DNA of 64,000 nucleotides from Cupriavidus sp. U2 (GTDB lineage Bacteria > Pseudomonadota > Gammaproteobacteria > Burkholderiales > Burkholderiaceae). Made by a program: the position numbers and the translations under genes. Within the stretch, counting starts at the first letter, position 1, and each line of letters starts with the position of its first letter. Location: positions 142,240 to 206,239 of the forward strand of contig NZ_RCOG02000027.1 in the NCBI RefSeq assembly GCF_009663685.2. The letters are read 5' to 3'. Positions 51,044 to 58,909 of this stretch are shown in pieces. Under the pieces are notes generated by a model. The model ran no database searches, was not told where the DNA came from, and saw only the letters and a program-made list of their open reading frames with translations.

Positions 51044-52016
51044 ACTGCATATGGTGGAAGCGGTCAACCTGGCGCTGGCCCACGCGCTGGATCACGACCC
51101 CGACGTGGTGCTGCTGGGCGAGGACATCGGCGTCAACGGCGGCGTGTTCCGCTCGACGGTCGGCCTGCAGCAGCGTTTCGGCGACGCGCGCGTCATCGAC
51201 ACGCCGCTGGCCGAAGGCGGCATCGTCGGCGCGGCCATCGGCATGGCGGCGATGGGCCTCAGGCCCGTGGCGGAGATCCAGTTCGCGGGCTTCATCTATC
51301 CGGCCATCGACAACATCCTGAATCACGCCGGCCACCTGCGGCACCGCACGCGCGGCCGGCTCAGCTGTCCGCTGGTGGTGTGCGCGCCCAGCGGGGCCGG
51401 CATCCACGCGCCTGAGCACCACTCAGAAAGCCCGGAGGCGCTGTTCGCACATATCCCGGGCCTGCGCGTGGTCATGCCGTCGTCGCCGGCCCGCGCCTAT
51501 GGCCTGCTGCTGGCCGCGATCCGCGACCCGGACCCGGTGATCTTCTTCGAGCCAACCCGGCTCTATCGCCTGTTCCGGCAGGAGGTAGAGGACACCGGCG
51601 AGGCGCTGCCGCTCGATGCCTGCTTCACGCTGCGCGACGGCACCGACATCACGCTGGTCAGCTGGGGCGCGATGGTCCAGGAAACGCTGGCCGCCGCCGA
51701 CCTGCTGGCCGACGACGGCATCGCTGCGGCCGTGATCGACGTGGCCACGCTCAAGCCGCTGGACATGGATACGATCCTGGAATCGGTGGCGCAAAGCGGC
51801 CGCTGCGTGATCGTGCACGAGGCACCGCGCACGGCCGGCGTCGGCGCCGAGATCGCGGCGAACCTGGCCGATGCCGGGCTCTATTCGCTCAGCGCGCCGG
51901 TGCAGCGCGTGACCGGCTACGACACCGTGGTGCCGCTGGCGCGGCTGGAGCACAGCTACCTGCCGTCGGTGGCGCAGATCGTGGACGCGGCACGGCGCGC
52001 ACTGGACGCCGGCTAG
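51036..52016 (+). CDS. pdhB: 2-oxoacid (pyruvate) dehydrogenase E1 component, beta subunit
   Basis: The 326-residue protein has the transketolase pyrimidine-binding domain (about 1-175, with VVLLGEDIGVNGGVFRST, TPLAEGGIVGAAIGMAAMG and the activating Glu) and the transketolase C domain (about 195-315, with DITLVSWGAMVQETLAAADLL and VIDVATLKPLDMDTILESV). HAPEHHSESPEALFAHIPGLRVVMPSSP is the conserved E1 beta loop. It pairs with the overlapping E1 alpha gene; E2 follows after 23 bases. Confidence 0.95.
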   Translation: MAELHMVEAVNLALAHALDHDPDVVLLGEDIGVNGGVFRSTVGLQQRFGDARVIDTPLAEGGIVGAAIGMAAMGLRPVAEIQFAGFIYPAIDNILNHAGHLRHRTRGRLSCPLVVCAPSGAGIHAPEHHSESPEALFAHIPGLRVVMPSSPARAYGLLLAAIRDPDPVIFFEPTRLYRLFRQEVEDTGEALPLDACFTLRDGTDITLVSWGAMVQETLAAADLLADDGIAAAVIDVATLKPLDMDTILESVAQSGRCVIVHEAPRTAGVGAEIAANLADAGLYSLSAPVQRVTGYDTVVPLARLEHSYLPSVAQIVDAARRALDAG

Positions 52017-52039
52017 GCACCGCCAAACAGGAGACAACG

Positions 52040-53173
52040 ATGCGGATCTTCAAGCTGCCCGACCTGGGCGAAGGCCTGCAGGAAACCGAGATCGTGACGT
52101 GGCACGTCAAGCCCGGCGACACCGTGCAGGCCGACCAGCCGCTGCTGGCGGTGGAAACCGCCAAGGCGATCGTCGAGATTCCGTCGCCGTTCGCCGGACA
52201 GGTGGCCAGACTGTACGCGCAGCCCGGCGACATCGTCCACCTGGGCGCCCCGCTGGTGGGTTTCGAAGGCGCGGGCGCGGCCGACGATGCAGGTACCGTG
52301 GTGGGCAACGTCAAGGTGGGCATGCACGTGGTGCGCGAAGGCGAAACACGCGTGGGCGCCGCCGGCATCCAGGGCGGCCACGGCCTCAAGGCCACGCCTG
52401 CGGTGCGCGCGCTGGCGCGCAAGCTGTCGGTGGACCTGGCCATGGTGACGCCCTCGGGCCGCGACGGGGTGATCACAGCCACCGACGTGCAGCGGGTGGC
52501 CACCACGCTGGCCGAAGTCGGCCCGGCGGAGGTGGTGCGCGGCGTGCGGCGCGCCATGGCCCAGAACATGGCACGCGCGCAAAGCGAGGTAGCCGCCGCC
52601 ACCGTCATGGACGATGCGGACCTGCACGCGTGGCAGACCGTGGGCAGCACGGCCACCGGGCATGACGTGACGATACGCCTGGTGCGTGCGCTGGTGGCCG
52701 GGGTACGCGCCGAGCCCGCGCTCAACGCCTGGTACGAGGGCCGCACCGGCCGCCGCCATCTGCTTGAACGCATCGATGTGGGCATTGCGGCGGACCTGCC
52801 CGAGGGGCTGTTCGTGCCGGTCCTGCGCAATGTGGGCAAGCGCGATGCGGCCGACCTGCGCCACGGGCTCGACCGGATGCGGGCCGACATCAAGGCCCGT
52901 ACCATCGCCCCCGAGGAAATGCGCGGCAATACCATCACGCTGTCGAACTTCGGCATGATCGCGGGCCGCTATGCGGCGCCGATCGTGGTGCCGCCCACGG
53001 TGGCGATCCTCGGTGCCGGGCGCATCCGCGACGAAGTGGTGGCCGCCGGCGGGCAGCCGGCCGTGCATCGCGTGATGCCGCTGTCGCTGACGTTCGACCA
53101 CCGCGTGGTCACCGGCGGCGAGGCGGCGCGCTTCCTGCACGCGGTCATCACCGACCTGGAACGCCCGGACTAG
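52040..53173 (+). CDS. Dihydrolipoyl acyltransferase (E2) of the 2-oxoacid dehydrogenase complex
   Basis: The 377-residue protein has one lipoyl domain (1-78) with Lys42 in VETAKAIVE, a peripheral-subunit-binding domain (about 125-160, ATPAVRALARKLSVDL and GRDGVITATDV) and a catalytic domain (about 165-377). The catalytic end reads LTFDHRVVTGGEAARF: the His is present, but the usual Asp of HxxxDG is Thr. I recall this variant in related E2 proteins, so it may still be active. Only one lipoyl domain makes it short. No E3 gene follows, so dihydrolipoamide dehydrogenase must come from elsewhere. Confidence 0.93.
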   Translation: MRIFKLPDLGEGLQETEIVTWHVKPGDTVQADQPLLAVETAKAIVEIPSPFAGQVARLYAQPGDIVHLGAPLVGFEGAGAADDAGTVVGNVKVGMHVVREGETRVGAAGIQGGHGLKATPAVRALARKLSVDLAMVTPSGRDGVITATDVQRVATTLAEVGPAEVVRGVRRAMAQNMARAQSEVAAATVMDDADLHAWQTVGSTATGHDVTIRLVRALVAGVRAEPALNAWYEGRTGRRHLLERIDVGIAADLPEGLFVPVLRNVGKRDAADLRHGLDRMRADIKARTIAPEEMRGNTITLSNFGMIAGRYAAPIVVPPTVAILGAGRIRDEVVAAGGQPAVHRVMPLSLTFDHRVVTGGEAARFLHAVITDLERPD

Positions 53174-53213
53174 GGGCGAGTGACGCCCGCGTTACCGGGA
53201 AAATTCCGCCATC

Positions 53214-53229
53214 GGAACGAAGGCATTCG
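53214..53229. promoter_or_regulatory. Shared motif, partial copy D (reverse orientation)
   Basis: On the minus strand this reads AATGCCTTCGTTCC, sharing ten contiguous bases (ATGCCTTCGT) with copy A. It lies about 100 bases upstream of the peroxiredoxin ATG and 14 bases before a TATACT -10-like box at 53243-53248. It is the weakest copy and lies in reverse orientation. Confidence 0.35.
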
Positions 53230-53328
53230 CGCGCCGGCTTCCTATACTGGATAGCCCCGGCCATGGCGACTGCCGCGCGTGCCGGACATCGCATCCGACA
53301 ACTGCATACCACCTGAAGGAGCCTGACC

Positions 53329-53985
53329 ATGGCCATCCGCATTGGCGAGACCGCCCCGGACTTCACCGCAGAGACCACCGAGGGCAAGATCAACTTCCAC
53401 GAATGGATCGGCGACAGCTGGGCCATCCTGTTCTCGCACCCCAAGGACTTCACGCCGGTCTGCACCACCGAACTGGGCTACATGGCCAAGCTGAAGCCCG
53501 AATTCGACAAGCGCAATACCAAGATCATCGGCCTGTCGATCGACCCCGTCGGCGACCATTCGCGCTGGGCCAAGGACATCGAGGAAACGCAGGGCACCGC
53601 GGTGAACTTCCCGATGATTGGCGACCCGGACCTGACCGTGGCCAAGCTCTACGACATGATCCATCCGGAGGCCAGCGGCGGCGGCCCGCGCACCGCCGTG
53701 GACAACGCCACGATCCGCTCGGTGTTCTGGATCGGCCCGGACAAGAAGATCAAGGCCATGCTGGTCTATCCGATGAGCGCCGGCCGCAATTTCGACGAAG
53801 TGCTACGCCTGCTCGATTCGCTGCAGCTCAATGCCAAGCACACGGTGGCCACGCCCGTGAACTGGAAACCGGGCGACGACGTGATTATCCCGACTTCGGT
53901 TTCCGACGAGGACGCAAAGAAGAAATATCCGGACGGATTCAAGACGCTGAAGCCGTATCTGCGTACGGTGGCTCAGCCGAAGTAA
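53329..53985 (+). CDS. 1-Cys peroxiredoxin (Prx6 type)
   Basis: The 218-residue enzyme reduces peroxides with a single catalytic cysteine, Cys45, in FSHPKDFTPVCTTELG. The long C-terminal dimerisation domain (about 160-218, with VATPVNWKPGDDVIIP) and the absence of a resolving Cys place it in the Prx6 group. Arg near NATIRSVFWI completes the active site. A GAAGGAGCC site precedes the ATG. It stands alone; a weak stem (CCAGC/GCTGG at 54115-54134) followed by eight T residues at 54141-54148 may be its terminator. Confidence 0.95.
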   Translation: MAIRIGETAPDFTAETTEGKINFHEWIGDSWAILFSHPKDFTPVCTTELGYMAKLKPEFDKRNTKIIGLSIDPVGDHSRWAKDIEETQGTAVNFPMIGDPDLTVAKLYDMIHPEASGGGPRTAVDNATIRSVFWIGPDKKIKAMLVYPMSAGRNFDEVLRLLDSLQLNAKHTVATPVNWKPGDDVIIPTSVSDEDAKKKYPDGFKTLKPYLRTVAQPK

Positions 53986-54063
53986 CTCGCGGCCGGGTAA
54001 CTCGATGGGATGAGCCAATGATCCGGCATACCTGTTTGAGTTAGTCCATCTGGCCTGTGGAAC

Positions 54064-54084
54064 TATCCACAGGTTGCGTGGATA
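54064..54084. repeat. Palindrome copy 1: TATCCAC-N7-GTGGATA
   Basis: Arms TATCCAC (54064-54070) and GTGGATA (54078-54084) are perfectly complementary around seven bases. The same arms and spacing recur at 58755-58775. Each arm resembles a DnaA box (TTATCCACA). The element sits about 80 bases beyond the peroxiredoxin stop. Confidence 0.6.
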
Positions 54085-54223
54085 ATCGCCCTCTTGACAG
54101 CCCGCAAACCCGCGCCAGCCTTGAGATGAGCTGGACTGCCTTTTTTTTGGGCAAACGCCGTTGCGGGGGTTTTATTGCCTTCGGCGGCGATTTATGCAGG
54201 GCGTCCCAGAACCCCAAAACGAC

Positions 54224-54256
54224 GCGCCCCTCGCCCGCATGACGGGAGAGGGGCGC
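54224..54256. terminator. GC-rich hairpin, probable cheV terminator
   Basis: GCGCCCCTC (54224-54232) pairs perfectly with GAGGGGCGC (54248-54256), and after one mismatch CCCG pairs with CGGG inside. On the minus strand it is followed by GTCGTTTTGG, a modest T run, so it may end cheV transcription 70 bases after the stop. Confidence 0.6.
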
Positions 54257-54324
54257 AAGTTTCCGGTACGTCCGGCCGCGGTATTTCCGCCCGCGGTATT
54301 TCCTGCCTATTTCCGATTATTCGC

Positions 54325-55287
54325 TTACGGATGCCGCGCCAGCACGCCGCGGATCGTATCGGCCAGGTCCTTGGCCAGGAACTTCGACACGTAGGCGTCG
54401 GCACCCACCTTGCGCACGTGCTCTTCGCTGGCCTCGCCCGACAGCGACGAATGGATGATGACGGGCAGCGACTTCAGCCGTGCATCGGCCTTGATCTTGC
54501 GCGTCAGCGTGAAGCCGTCCATCTCCGGCATTTCCAGGTCGGTCAGTACCAGCGCCACTTCGTCGCGGATCGGCCGGCCCTGGGCGGTGGTCAGTTCGGC
54601 GATCTGGCCCAGCATCTCCCAGGCTTCCTGACCGGTCTTGGTCATCACCACCTGCACGCCCATGGCCTTGAGGCCGTTCTCGATCAGCCCGCGCGCCAGC
54701 GCGGAGTCGTCGGCGCACAGGATCTTGCTGCCCGGGCGCAGGTTCAGTTGCGGGCCCACCGTGGCGGGGTCGACGTCGGGCTGGCGGGTCGGCAGTACGT
54801 CGCGCAGGATCTGCTCGACGTCCAGCACCTGCACAAGGCGCGGGTTGTCGCCGCCGACATCGAGCTTGGCGATGCTGGTCACCAGCCCGCCCTTGACACT
54901 GTTCTCGGCCGAAATCACCTGGCTCCAGTCCAGTCGTACGATCTCTTCGACGGCCTCGACCGCAAAGCCCTGCGTCGAGCGTGCGTACTCCGTCACCAGC
55001 ATGATGTTCAGGCCCGACTTCGGCGTGCATTCCAGCAGGCGCGGCAGGTCGATGACCGGAATCACCTGGCCACGGATATCGGCCATGCCCAGGATCGAAG
55101 GCTCGGCGCCCACCACCGTGGTGACCGGCGGCATGACCAGGATTTCCCGGACCTTGAAAACGTTGATGCCGAACAGTTCGGACTGTCCGCTATGCGTCGC
55201 ATCGCCAAGTCGGAACAACAGCAACTCGAACTGGTTGTTGTTGGTCAGGTTGGTGCGCTCGTCGATGTCTCTCATCGCGCTGGTCAT
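54325..55287 (-). CDS. cheV: Chemotaxis protein CheV (CheW-receiver fusion)
   Basis: CheV couples chemoreceptors to CheA and is tuned by phosphorylation. The 320-residue protein has a CheW-like domain (about 20-170, with FGINVFKVREI, ILGMADIRGQVIPVIDL and GFAVEAVEEIVRLDW) and a receiver domain (about 190-315) with DDSALARG, the phospho-acceptor Asp in LVLTDLEMPEMDGF and Lys in VSKFLAKD. No other chemotaxis or flagellar gene is nearby. A clear sigma-28 promoter lies 56-82 bases upstream of the ATG at 55287, so it belongs to the motility regulon. Confidence 0.95.
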   Translation of the reverse strand: MTSAMRDIDERTNLTNNNQFELLLFRLGDATHSGQSELFGINVFKVREILVMPPVTTVVGAEPSILGMADIRGQVIPVIDLPRLLECTPKSGLNIMLVTEYARSTQGFAVEAVEEIVRLDWSQVISAENSVKGGLVTSIAKLDVGGDNPRLVQVLDVEQILRDVLPTRQPDVDPATVGPQLNLRPGSKILCADDSALARGLIENGLKAMGVQVVMTKTGQEAWEMLGQIAELTTAQGRPIRDEVALVLTDLEMPEMDGFTLTRKIKADARLKSLPVIIHSSLSGEASEEHVRKVGADAYVSKFLAKDLADTIRGVLARHP

Positions 55288-55770
55288 GCTGTGGCTCCGC
55301 TTCGGCTCGGTGTATGGGTGGATATGGGTGTTTGCCAAGGAGCTATCGGCGCCCCTGCCGTGACCTTTAGCCCGACATACGCCCCCGGCGGCCGGTTGTG
55401 ACGCATCGGTGGCCCCGTTTGCGGCACTTGCAGGCATCGGCACGGCGGACGGCGGCCATTGCGGGAAATCCCTGAGCCGTCCCAAGCACCGCCGGGCCGT
55501 GGTTATTCAGGCGACGGCATGTTCCGCATGCGGCGCCAATGATGAACATGGCGGATGGCTCGCCTACCTTTGAGCCTCGCCGGATCCCGCCCGCCAGAGG
55601 CATCGGACCGGCACCCGGCCCAAGTGGTCGGACACCGAGGAACGAGACGCCCGCACCCCTTGCCCGATGCCAGCGGCAACTCGGCCCTCGCACCCCCGGA
55701 ACCACGTGAGACGAGGCTGACGCCCGATCCGTACGCGGACGCGCGCAGCGCCCCAGCAAGGAGACAGACC
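55288..55770. other. 483-base divergent region between cheV and the purine permease
   Basis: The only clear element is the sigma-28 promoter at 55343-55369. The remaining 400 bases are GC-rich, have no supported gene and show no recognised riboswitch. An AAGGAGACAG ribosome binding site precedes the permease ATG. Confidence 0.5.
55343..55369 (-). promoter_or_regulatory. Sigma-28 (FliA) promoter of cheV
   Basis: Read on the minus strand it is TAAAGGTC (55369-55362), an 11-base spacer, then GCCGATAG (55350-55343). The FliA consensus is TAAAGTTT-N11-GCCGATAA, so spacing is exact and the key TAAAG and GCCGATA parts match. Transcription would begin near 55336. Confidence 0.85.
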
Positions 55771-57153
55771 ATGATCGAACAGCCGTATCCGTCCGTGACG
55801 GACGTGGACGCTGCACCGCCGCAGGCCGGCGGCAAGCTCGACCAGTATTTCGAGATCAGTTCACGCGGCAGCACCCAGCGGCGCGAAGTGCTGGCCGGCG
55901 TGACCACTTTCATGGCGATGGTGTATGCCGTGTTCGTCGTGCCCGGCATGCTGGGCAAGGCCGGCTTCGACACCAGCGCCGTATTCGTGGCCGTCTGCCT
56001 GACCACGGCATTCGGCTCGCTGCTGATGGGACTGTGGGCCAGGCTGCCGATTGCCATCGGCTGCGCCATTTCGCTGACCGCGTTCATGGCCTTTGGCCTG
56101 GTGCTGGGTCAGAAGCTGTCGCCTGCCGTGGCGCTGGGCGCGGTATTCCTGATGGGCGTGGTGTTCACGGCCATCTCGGTCACGGGCGTGCGCTCCTGGA
56201 TTTTGCGCAACCTGCCCGCGGGCGTGGCGCACGGCGCGGGCATCGGCATCGGGCTGTTCCTGCTGCTGATCGCCTCCAACGACGTGGGCCTGGTGGTCAA
56301 GAACCCCGGCCCCGGACTGCCGGTGGCGCTGGGCCACATCACGGCGTTCCCCGTGATGATGTCGGTGCTGGGCCTGGCCGCGATCTTCGGCCTGGAACGC
56401 CGCCGCGTGCCGGGCGGCATCCTGCTGGTGATCGTCGCGATCTCCGCGCTGGGGCTGATGTTCGACCCGGCCGTGAAGTACACCGGCGTGTTTGCGCTGC
56501 CGTCGCTGTCCGCACCGGGCCACGCGTCGCTGATCGGCGCGATGGACATTCGCGGCGCCCTGTCGGCGGCCGTGCTGCCCAGCGTGCTGGCGCTGGTGAT
56601 GACTGCGGTCTTCGACGCCACCGGCACGATCCGCGCCGTGGCCGGCCAGGCCAACCAGCTCGACGCCACGGGCCGCATCCACAATGGCGGCCGGGCACTG
56701 ACCGCCGACTCGGTCAGCTCGATCTTCTCGGCGTTCTTCGGTGGCGCACCGGCCGCGGCCTATATCGAATCGACCGTAGGCGTGGCCGCCGGCGCGCGCA
56801 CCGGCCTGGCCGCCGTCACCGTCGGCCTGCTGTTCCTGGCCGTGATGTTCTTCTCGCCGCTGGCCGGCCTGGTGCCGTCGTACGCCACGGCGCCCGCGCT
56901 GATGTACGTGGGCCTGCTGATGCTGTCCAGCGTATCGCGCCTGCATATGGACGATATGGTCGATTCGCTGTCCGGCCTGGTCTGCGCCGTATTTATCGTG
57001 CTGACCTGCAATATCGTCACCGGCATCATGCTCGGCTTCTGCACGCTGGTCATTGGCCGCATCGTTGCCGGCGAATGGCGCAAGCTCAATGTCGGCACGG
57101 TGGCCATTGCGGTGGCGCTTGCCGCGTTCTACGCCGGCGGCTGGGCCATCTGA
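55771..57153 (+). CDS. NCS2/AzgA-type purine permease
   Basis: The 460-residue membrane protein has about 13 helices and the AzgA/PbuG features: LDQYFEISSRGSTQRREVLAGVTTFMAMVYAVFVVPGML at the start, RLPIAIGCAISLTAFMAF, FDATGTIRAVAGQA and the helix-10 motif GGAPAAAYIESTVGVAAGARTG. It imports guanine, hypoxanthine or adenine with protons. The frame runs upstream to 55555, but the ATG at 55771 has an AAGGAG site. A terminator follows 114 bases after the stop. Confidence 0.94.
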   Translation: MIEQPYPSVTDVDAAPPQAGGKLDQYFEISSRGSTQRREVLAGVTTFMAMVYAVFVVPGMLGKAGFDTSAVFVAVCLTTAFGSLLMGLWARLPIAIGCAISLTAFMAFGLVLGQKLSPAVALGAVFLMGVVFTAISVTGVRSWILRNLPAGVAHGAGIGIGLFLLLIASNDVGLVVKNPGPGLPVALGHITAFPVMMSVLGLAAIFGLERRRVPGGILLVIVAISALGLMFDPAVKYTGVFALPSLSAPGHASLIGAMDIRGALSAAVLPSVLALVMTAVFDATGTIRAVAGQANQLDATGRIHNGGRALTADSVSSIFSAFFGGAPAAAYIESTVGVAAGARTGLAAVTVGLLFLAVMFFSPLAGLVPSYATAPALMYVGLLMLSSVSRLHMDDMVDSLSGLVCAVFIVLTCNIVTGIMLGFCTLVIGRIVAGEWRKLNVGTVAIAVALAAFYAGGWAI

Positions 57154-57727
57154 CAAGAGCCTTCCCGGAACATCAGAAAAATTCCGCCGTGGCGATCGAT
57201 GGCCATCGATTGGCCACGGTGCAGGCAACGGCGTCTCCTCCACCTGGGATGACCGGTGGATTTCCAGGCCCTCGGGACTTTCCCCCGGGGCCTTTTTTTA
57301 TATCCACATCCGGCCATTCGCCCGCCTGACAAAAATACCAATACTGACAATCATTGCAGGCGGCTGCCCGCCCCGCGAATGAAAGGCCAACGAAAGCAAC
57401 GGCCTTCGCTGGATAAAAATCGACATCGATTTGCCGGGATCGCAGCCGGCGCCTACATGAATATCCAACACTTGCGGTTGCCTCGCATTACCAATTCTGG
57501 TTAGGATGCAGACCGGCGCCATTGACCGCCAAATAGATTCCGGAACATTCCGATAAAAAGCCAGGGCAATCCGATTTGACGCCGAGACTTTGACGAATGT
57601 TTTCGCGATTCACGTTGGAATTCGCGTTTGAATCGTGCTTTTCCGGATAATTCTTGTAATATTTTTGTTATGCGGATCGTTTTGCAGCCCTACGCAATGC
57701 ACCGCCAATCTGAACGGGGATCCAAAA
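57154..57727. other. 574-base intergenic region before the H-NS-like gene
   Basis: It contains the terminator at 57267-57299 and then a stretch from about 57500 that is distinctly richer in A and T than the surroundings, as expected for the promoter of an H-NS-family gene. Candidate -10-like sequences GATAAT and TAATAT occur near 57650-57660, but no pair with correct spacing was found. No gene was seen. Confidence 0.5.
57267..57299 (+). terminator. Intrinsic terminator of the purine permease gene
   Basis: GGCCC-T-CGGG pairs with CCCGGGGCC (one bulged T) around a short loop and is followed by seven T residues at 57293-57299. Confidence 0.85.
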
Positions 57728-58042
57728 ATGCCAACTTACAAGCAACTGCTGGCTGAAAAAGAAGCACTGGAAGCAAAGCTCAGCGAAGTGCGCGCCAATG
57801 AAGTGGCCAGCGTGATCGAACAGATTCGCCAGTTGATGGCCGATTATGATCTGACCGTCGAAGACATCGCCCCGAAACGCCGTCGCGGACGCCCGGCCGG
57901 CAGCGGCGCGGCACACAAGGCCGCCGCGGCACTGCCGCCCAAGTATCGCGATCCGAAGACCGGCAAGACGTGGTCCGGTCGTGGCCGCGCACCGGCATGG
58001 CTGGGCAAGCGTCCCGAGCGATTCCTGATTGAACAGGCCTGA
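57728..58042 (+). CDS. H-NS-family DNA-binding protein
   Basis: The 104-residue protein has an N-terminal coiled-coil oligomerisation part (about 4-48, YKQLLAEKEALEAKLSEVRANE) and a C-terminal DNA-binding domain. It carries the characteristic core YRDPKTGKTWSGRGRAPAWL (73-92) and an RRRGRPAGS hook in the linker that can contact the minor groove. It would silence AT-rich, often horizontally acquired, DNA. The ATG at 57728 is preceded by an AACGGGGATCC segment; an in-frame start at 57635 would add an unlikely hydrophobic leader. Betaproteobacteria often carry several such genes. Confidence 0.94.
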   Translation: MPTYKQLLAEKEALEAKLSEVRANEVASVIEQIRQLMADYDLTVEDIAPKRRRGRPAGSGAAHKAAAALPPKYRDPKTGKTWSGRGRAPAWLGKRPERFLIEQA

Positions 58043-58070
58043 TCTCCCACCGATTCGCGGGACGTGCGAT

Positions 58071-58664
58071 CTAGCGCGTCCCCGCCCCCGCCTTCACGTC
58101 CGCCCCGGCCTCGCACAGGTATTCCGGCCGCAGCGCCCTGAACCCTTGCTGCGTGGGCTCCTGGACCACCATTGCACCGCCTTGCGCATCGGGCTGCAGC
58201 CGCAGCACGCGCGCCGTGCAGTGCGTCGCGGCCTCGTCCCGCACATACCGGATTTCATATTGCCCGTTGACCTGGGGGACGAACGACACCCCGGCGGCGC
58301 AGCGCGCCTCGTCGGCCGGCGGCGCGGCGTACGACGTCACGGCGACATAGATCCGCTTGCCCGGCAAGACCTTGCGCTCGCGCGTGCGCGACGGCGGCTC
58401 CGGCGCAATGCCCGCCATGTCCAGCGTCGAATCGCGTCCCATCGAGGCCAGTTGGCGGCCCATGCCGGCCAGCACCTGCGGACGCGGCGACGGACACCGG
58501 GCGGGGTCCAGGACGTTGAATGTCGTCCGGTCGTCGGTACTGGTCAGCAGGCGTACGCTGGCGTAGGGCACGTCCGACGGCACGCGGTAATATGACACGC
58601 AGCCCCCCAGCGGCAAGGACAGGGCGAGGACAACAGGCACGGCGGCAATCGAAATCCTGCACAT
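58071..58664 (-). CDS. Lipoprotein of unknown function
   Basis: The 197-residue protein has a lipoprotein signal (MCRISIAAVPVVLALSLPLGGC, lipobox LGGC near residue 22). The mature part contains PYASVRLLTSTDDRTTFNV and CPSPRPQVLAGMGR, two further cysteines, and AVTSYAAPPADEARCAAGVSFVPQ. It resembles betaproteobacterial hypothetical lipoproteins but has no assigned role. The ATG at 58664 is chosen because it starts the signal; the frame runs to 58709. It is convergent with the H-NS-like gene. Confidence 0.75.
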   Translation of the reverse strand: MCRISIAAVPVVLALSLPLGGCVSYYRVPSDVPYASVRLLTSTDDRTTFNVLDPARCPSPRPQVLAGMGRQLASMGRDSTLDMAGIAPEPPSRTRERKVLPGKRIYVAVTSYAAPPADEARCAAGVSFVPQVNGQYEIRYVRDEAATHCTARVLRLQPDAQGGAMVVQEPTQQGFRALRPEYLCEAGADVKAGAGTR

Positions 58665-58750
58665 AGCGGGCGCGAAGCGGACAGTTGACCGAGGTTGGTG
58701 CCAGAGCATAGCCTTTCAGCGGTCTTGCCGACGTGGGCCGGACCACGTTG

Positions 58751-58779
58751 AGGATATCCACAGTTTCTGTGGATATCCT
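58751..58779. repeat. Perfect 13-bp palindrome, copy 2 of the TATCCAC-N7-GTGGATA element
   Basis: Arms AGGATATCCACAG (58751-58763) and CTGTGGATATCCT (58767-58779) are perfectly complementary around TTT. The inner part, TATCCAC-N7-GTGGATA (58755-58775), matches copy 1 at 54064-54084 at 18 of 21 positions. There is no T run, so it is unlikely to be a terminator. It lies 87 bases upstream of the lipoprotein ATG and 130 bases beyond the LysR stop. Confidence 0.75.
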
Positions 58780-58909
58780 GCCATGTCGCCCCGGCGGGGC
58801 CCAGTCTGTGCGGTATCGCACCGGACTGCTCAAGAAATAGGCAACCGGGGCGCTCGACGACGGTCTGCCGCCGCCCCCCGCCACACGGCCCGCAACGCAT
58901 GAATGTAGG

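Larger units (their letters stand above)
53986..54324. other. 339-base intergenic region between peroxiredoxin and cheV
   Basis: The region between these convergent genes contains no supported gene; a 61-codon GTG frame at 54057 has no family or start signal. It holds the palindrome at 54064-54084, a T8 run at 54141-54148 that may end the peroxiredoxin transcript, and the strong hairpin at 54224-54256. Confidence 0.5.

Noticed and set aside
54064..54084. Replication origin at the DnaA-box-like palindrome
   Set aside because: Only one inverted pair is present, with no AT-rich unwinding region and no dnaA, dnaN, parAB or rep gene nearby.
54057..54242. A 61-codon plus-strand frame in the peroxiredoxin-cheV gap
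   Set aside because: GTG start without ribosome binding site, no signal or domain, and it overlaps the palindrome and the T-run.
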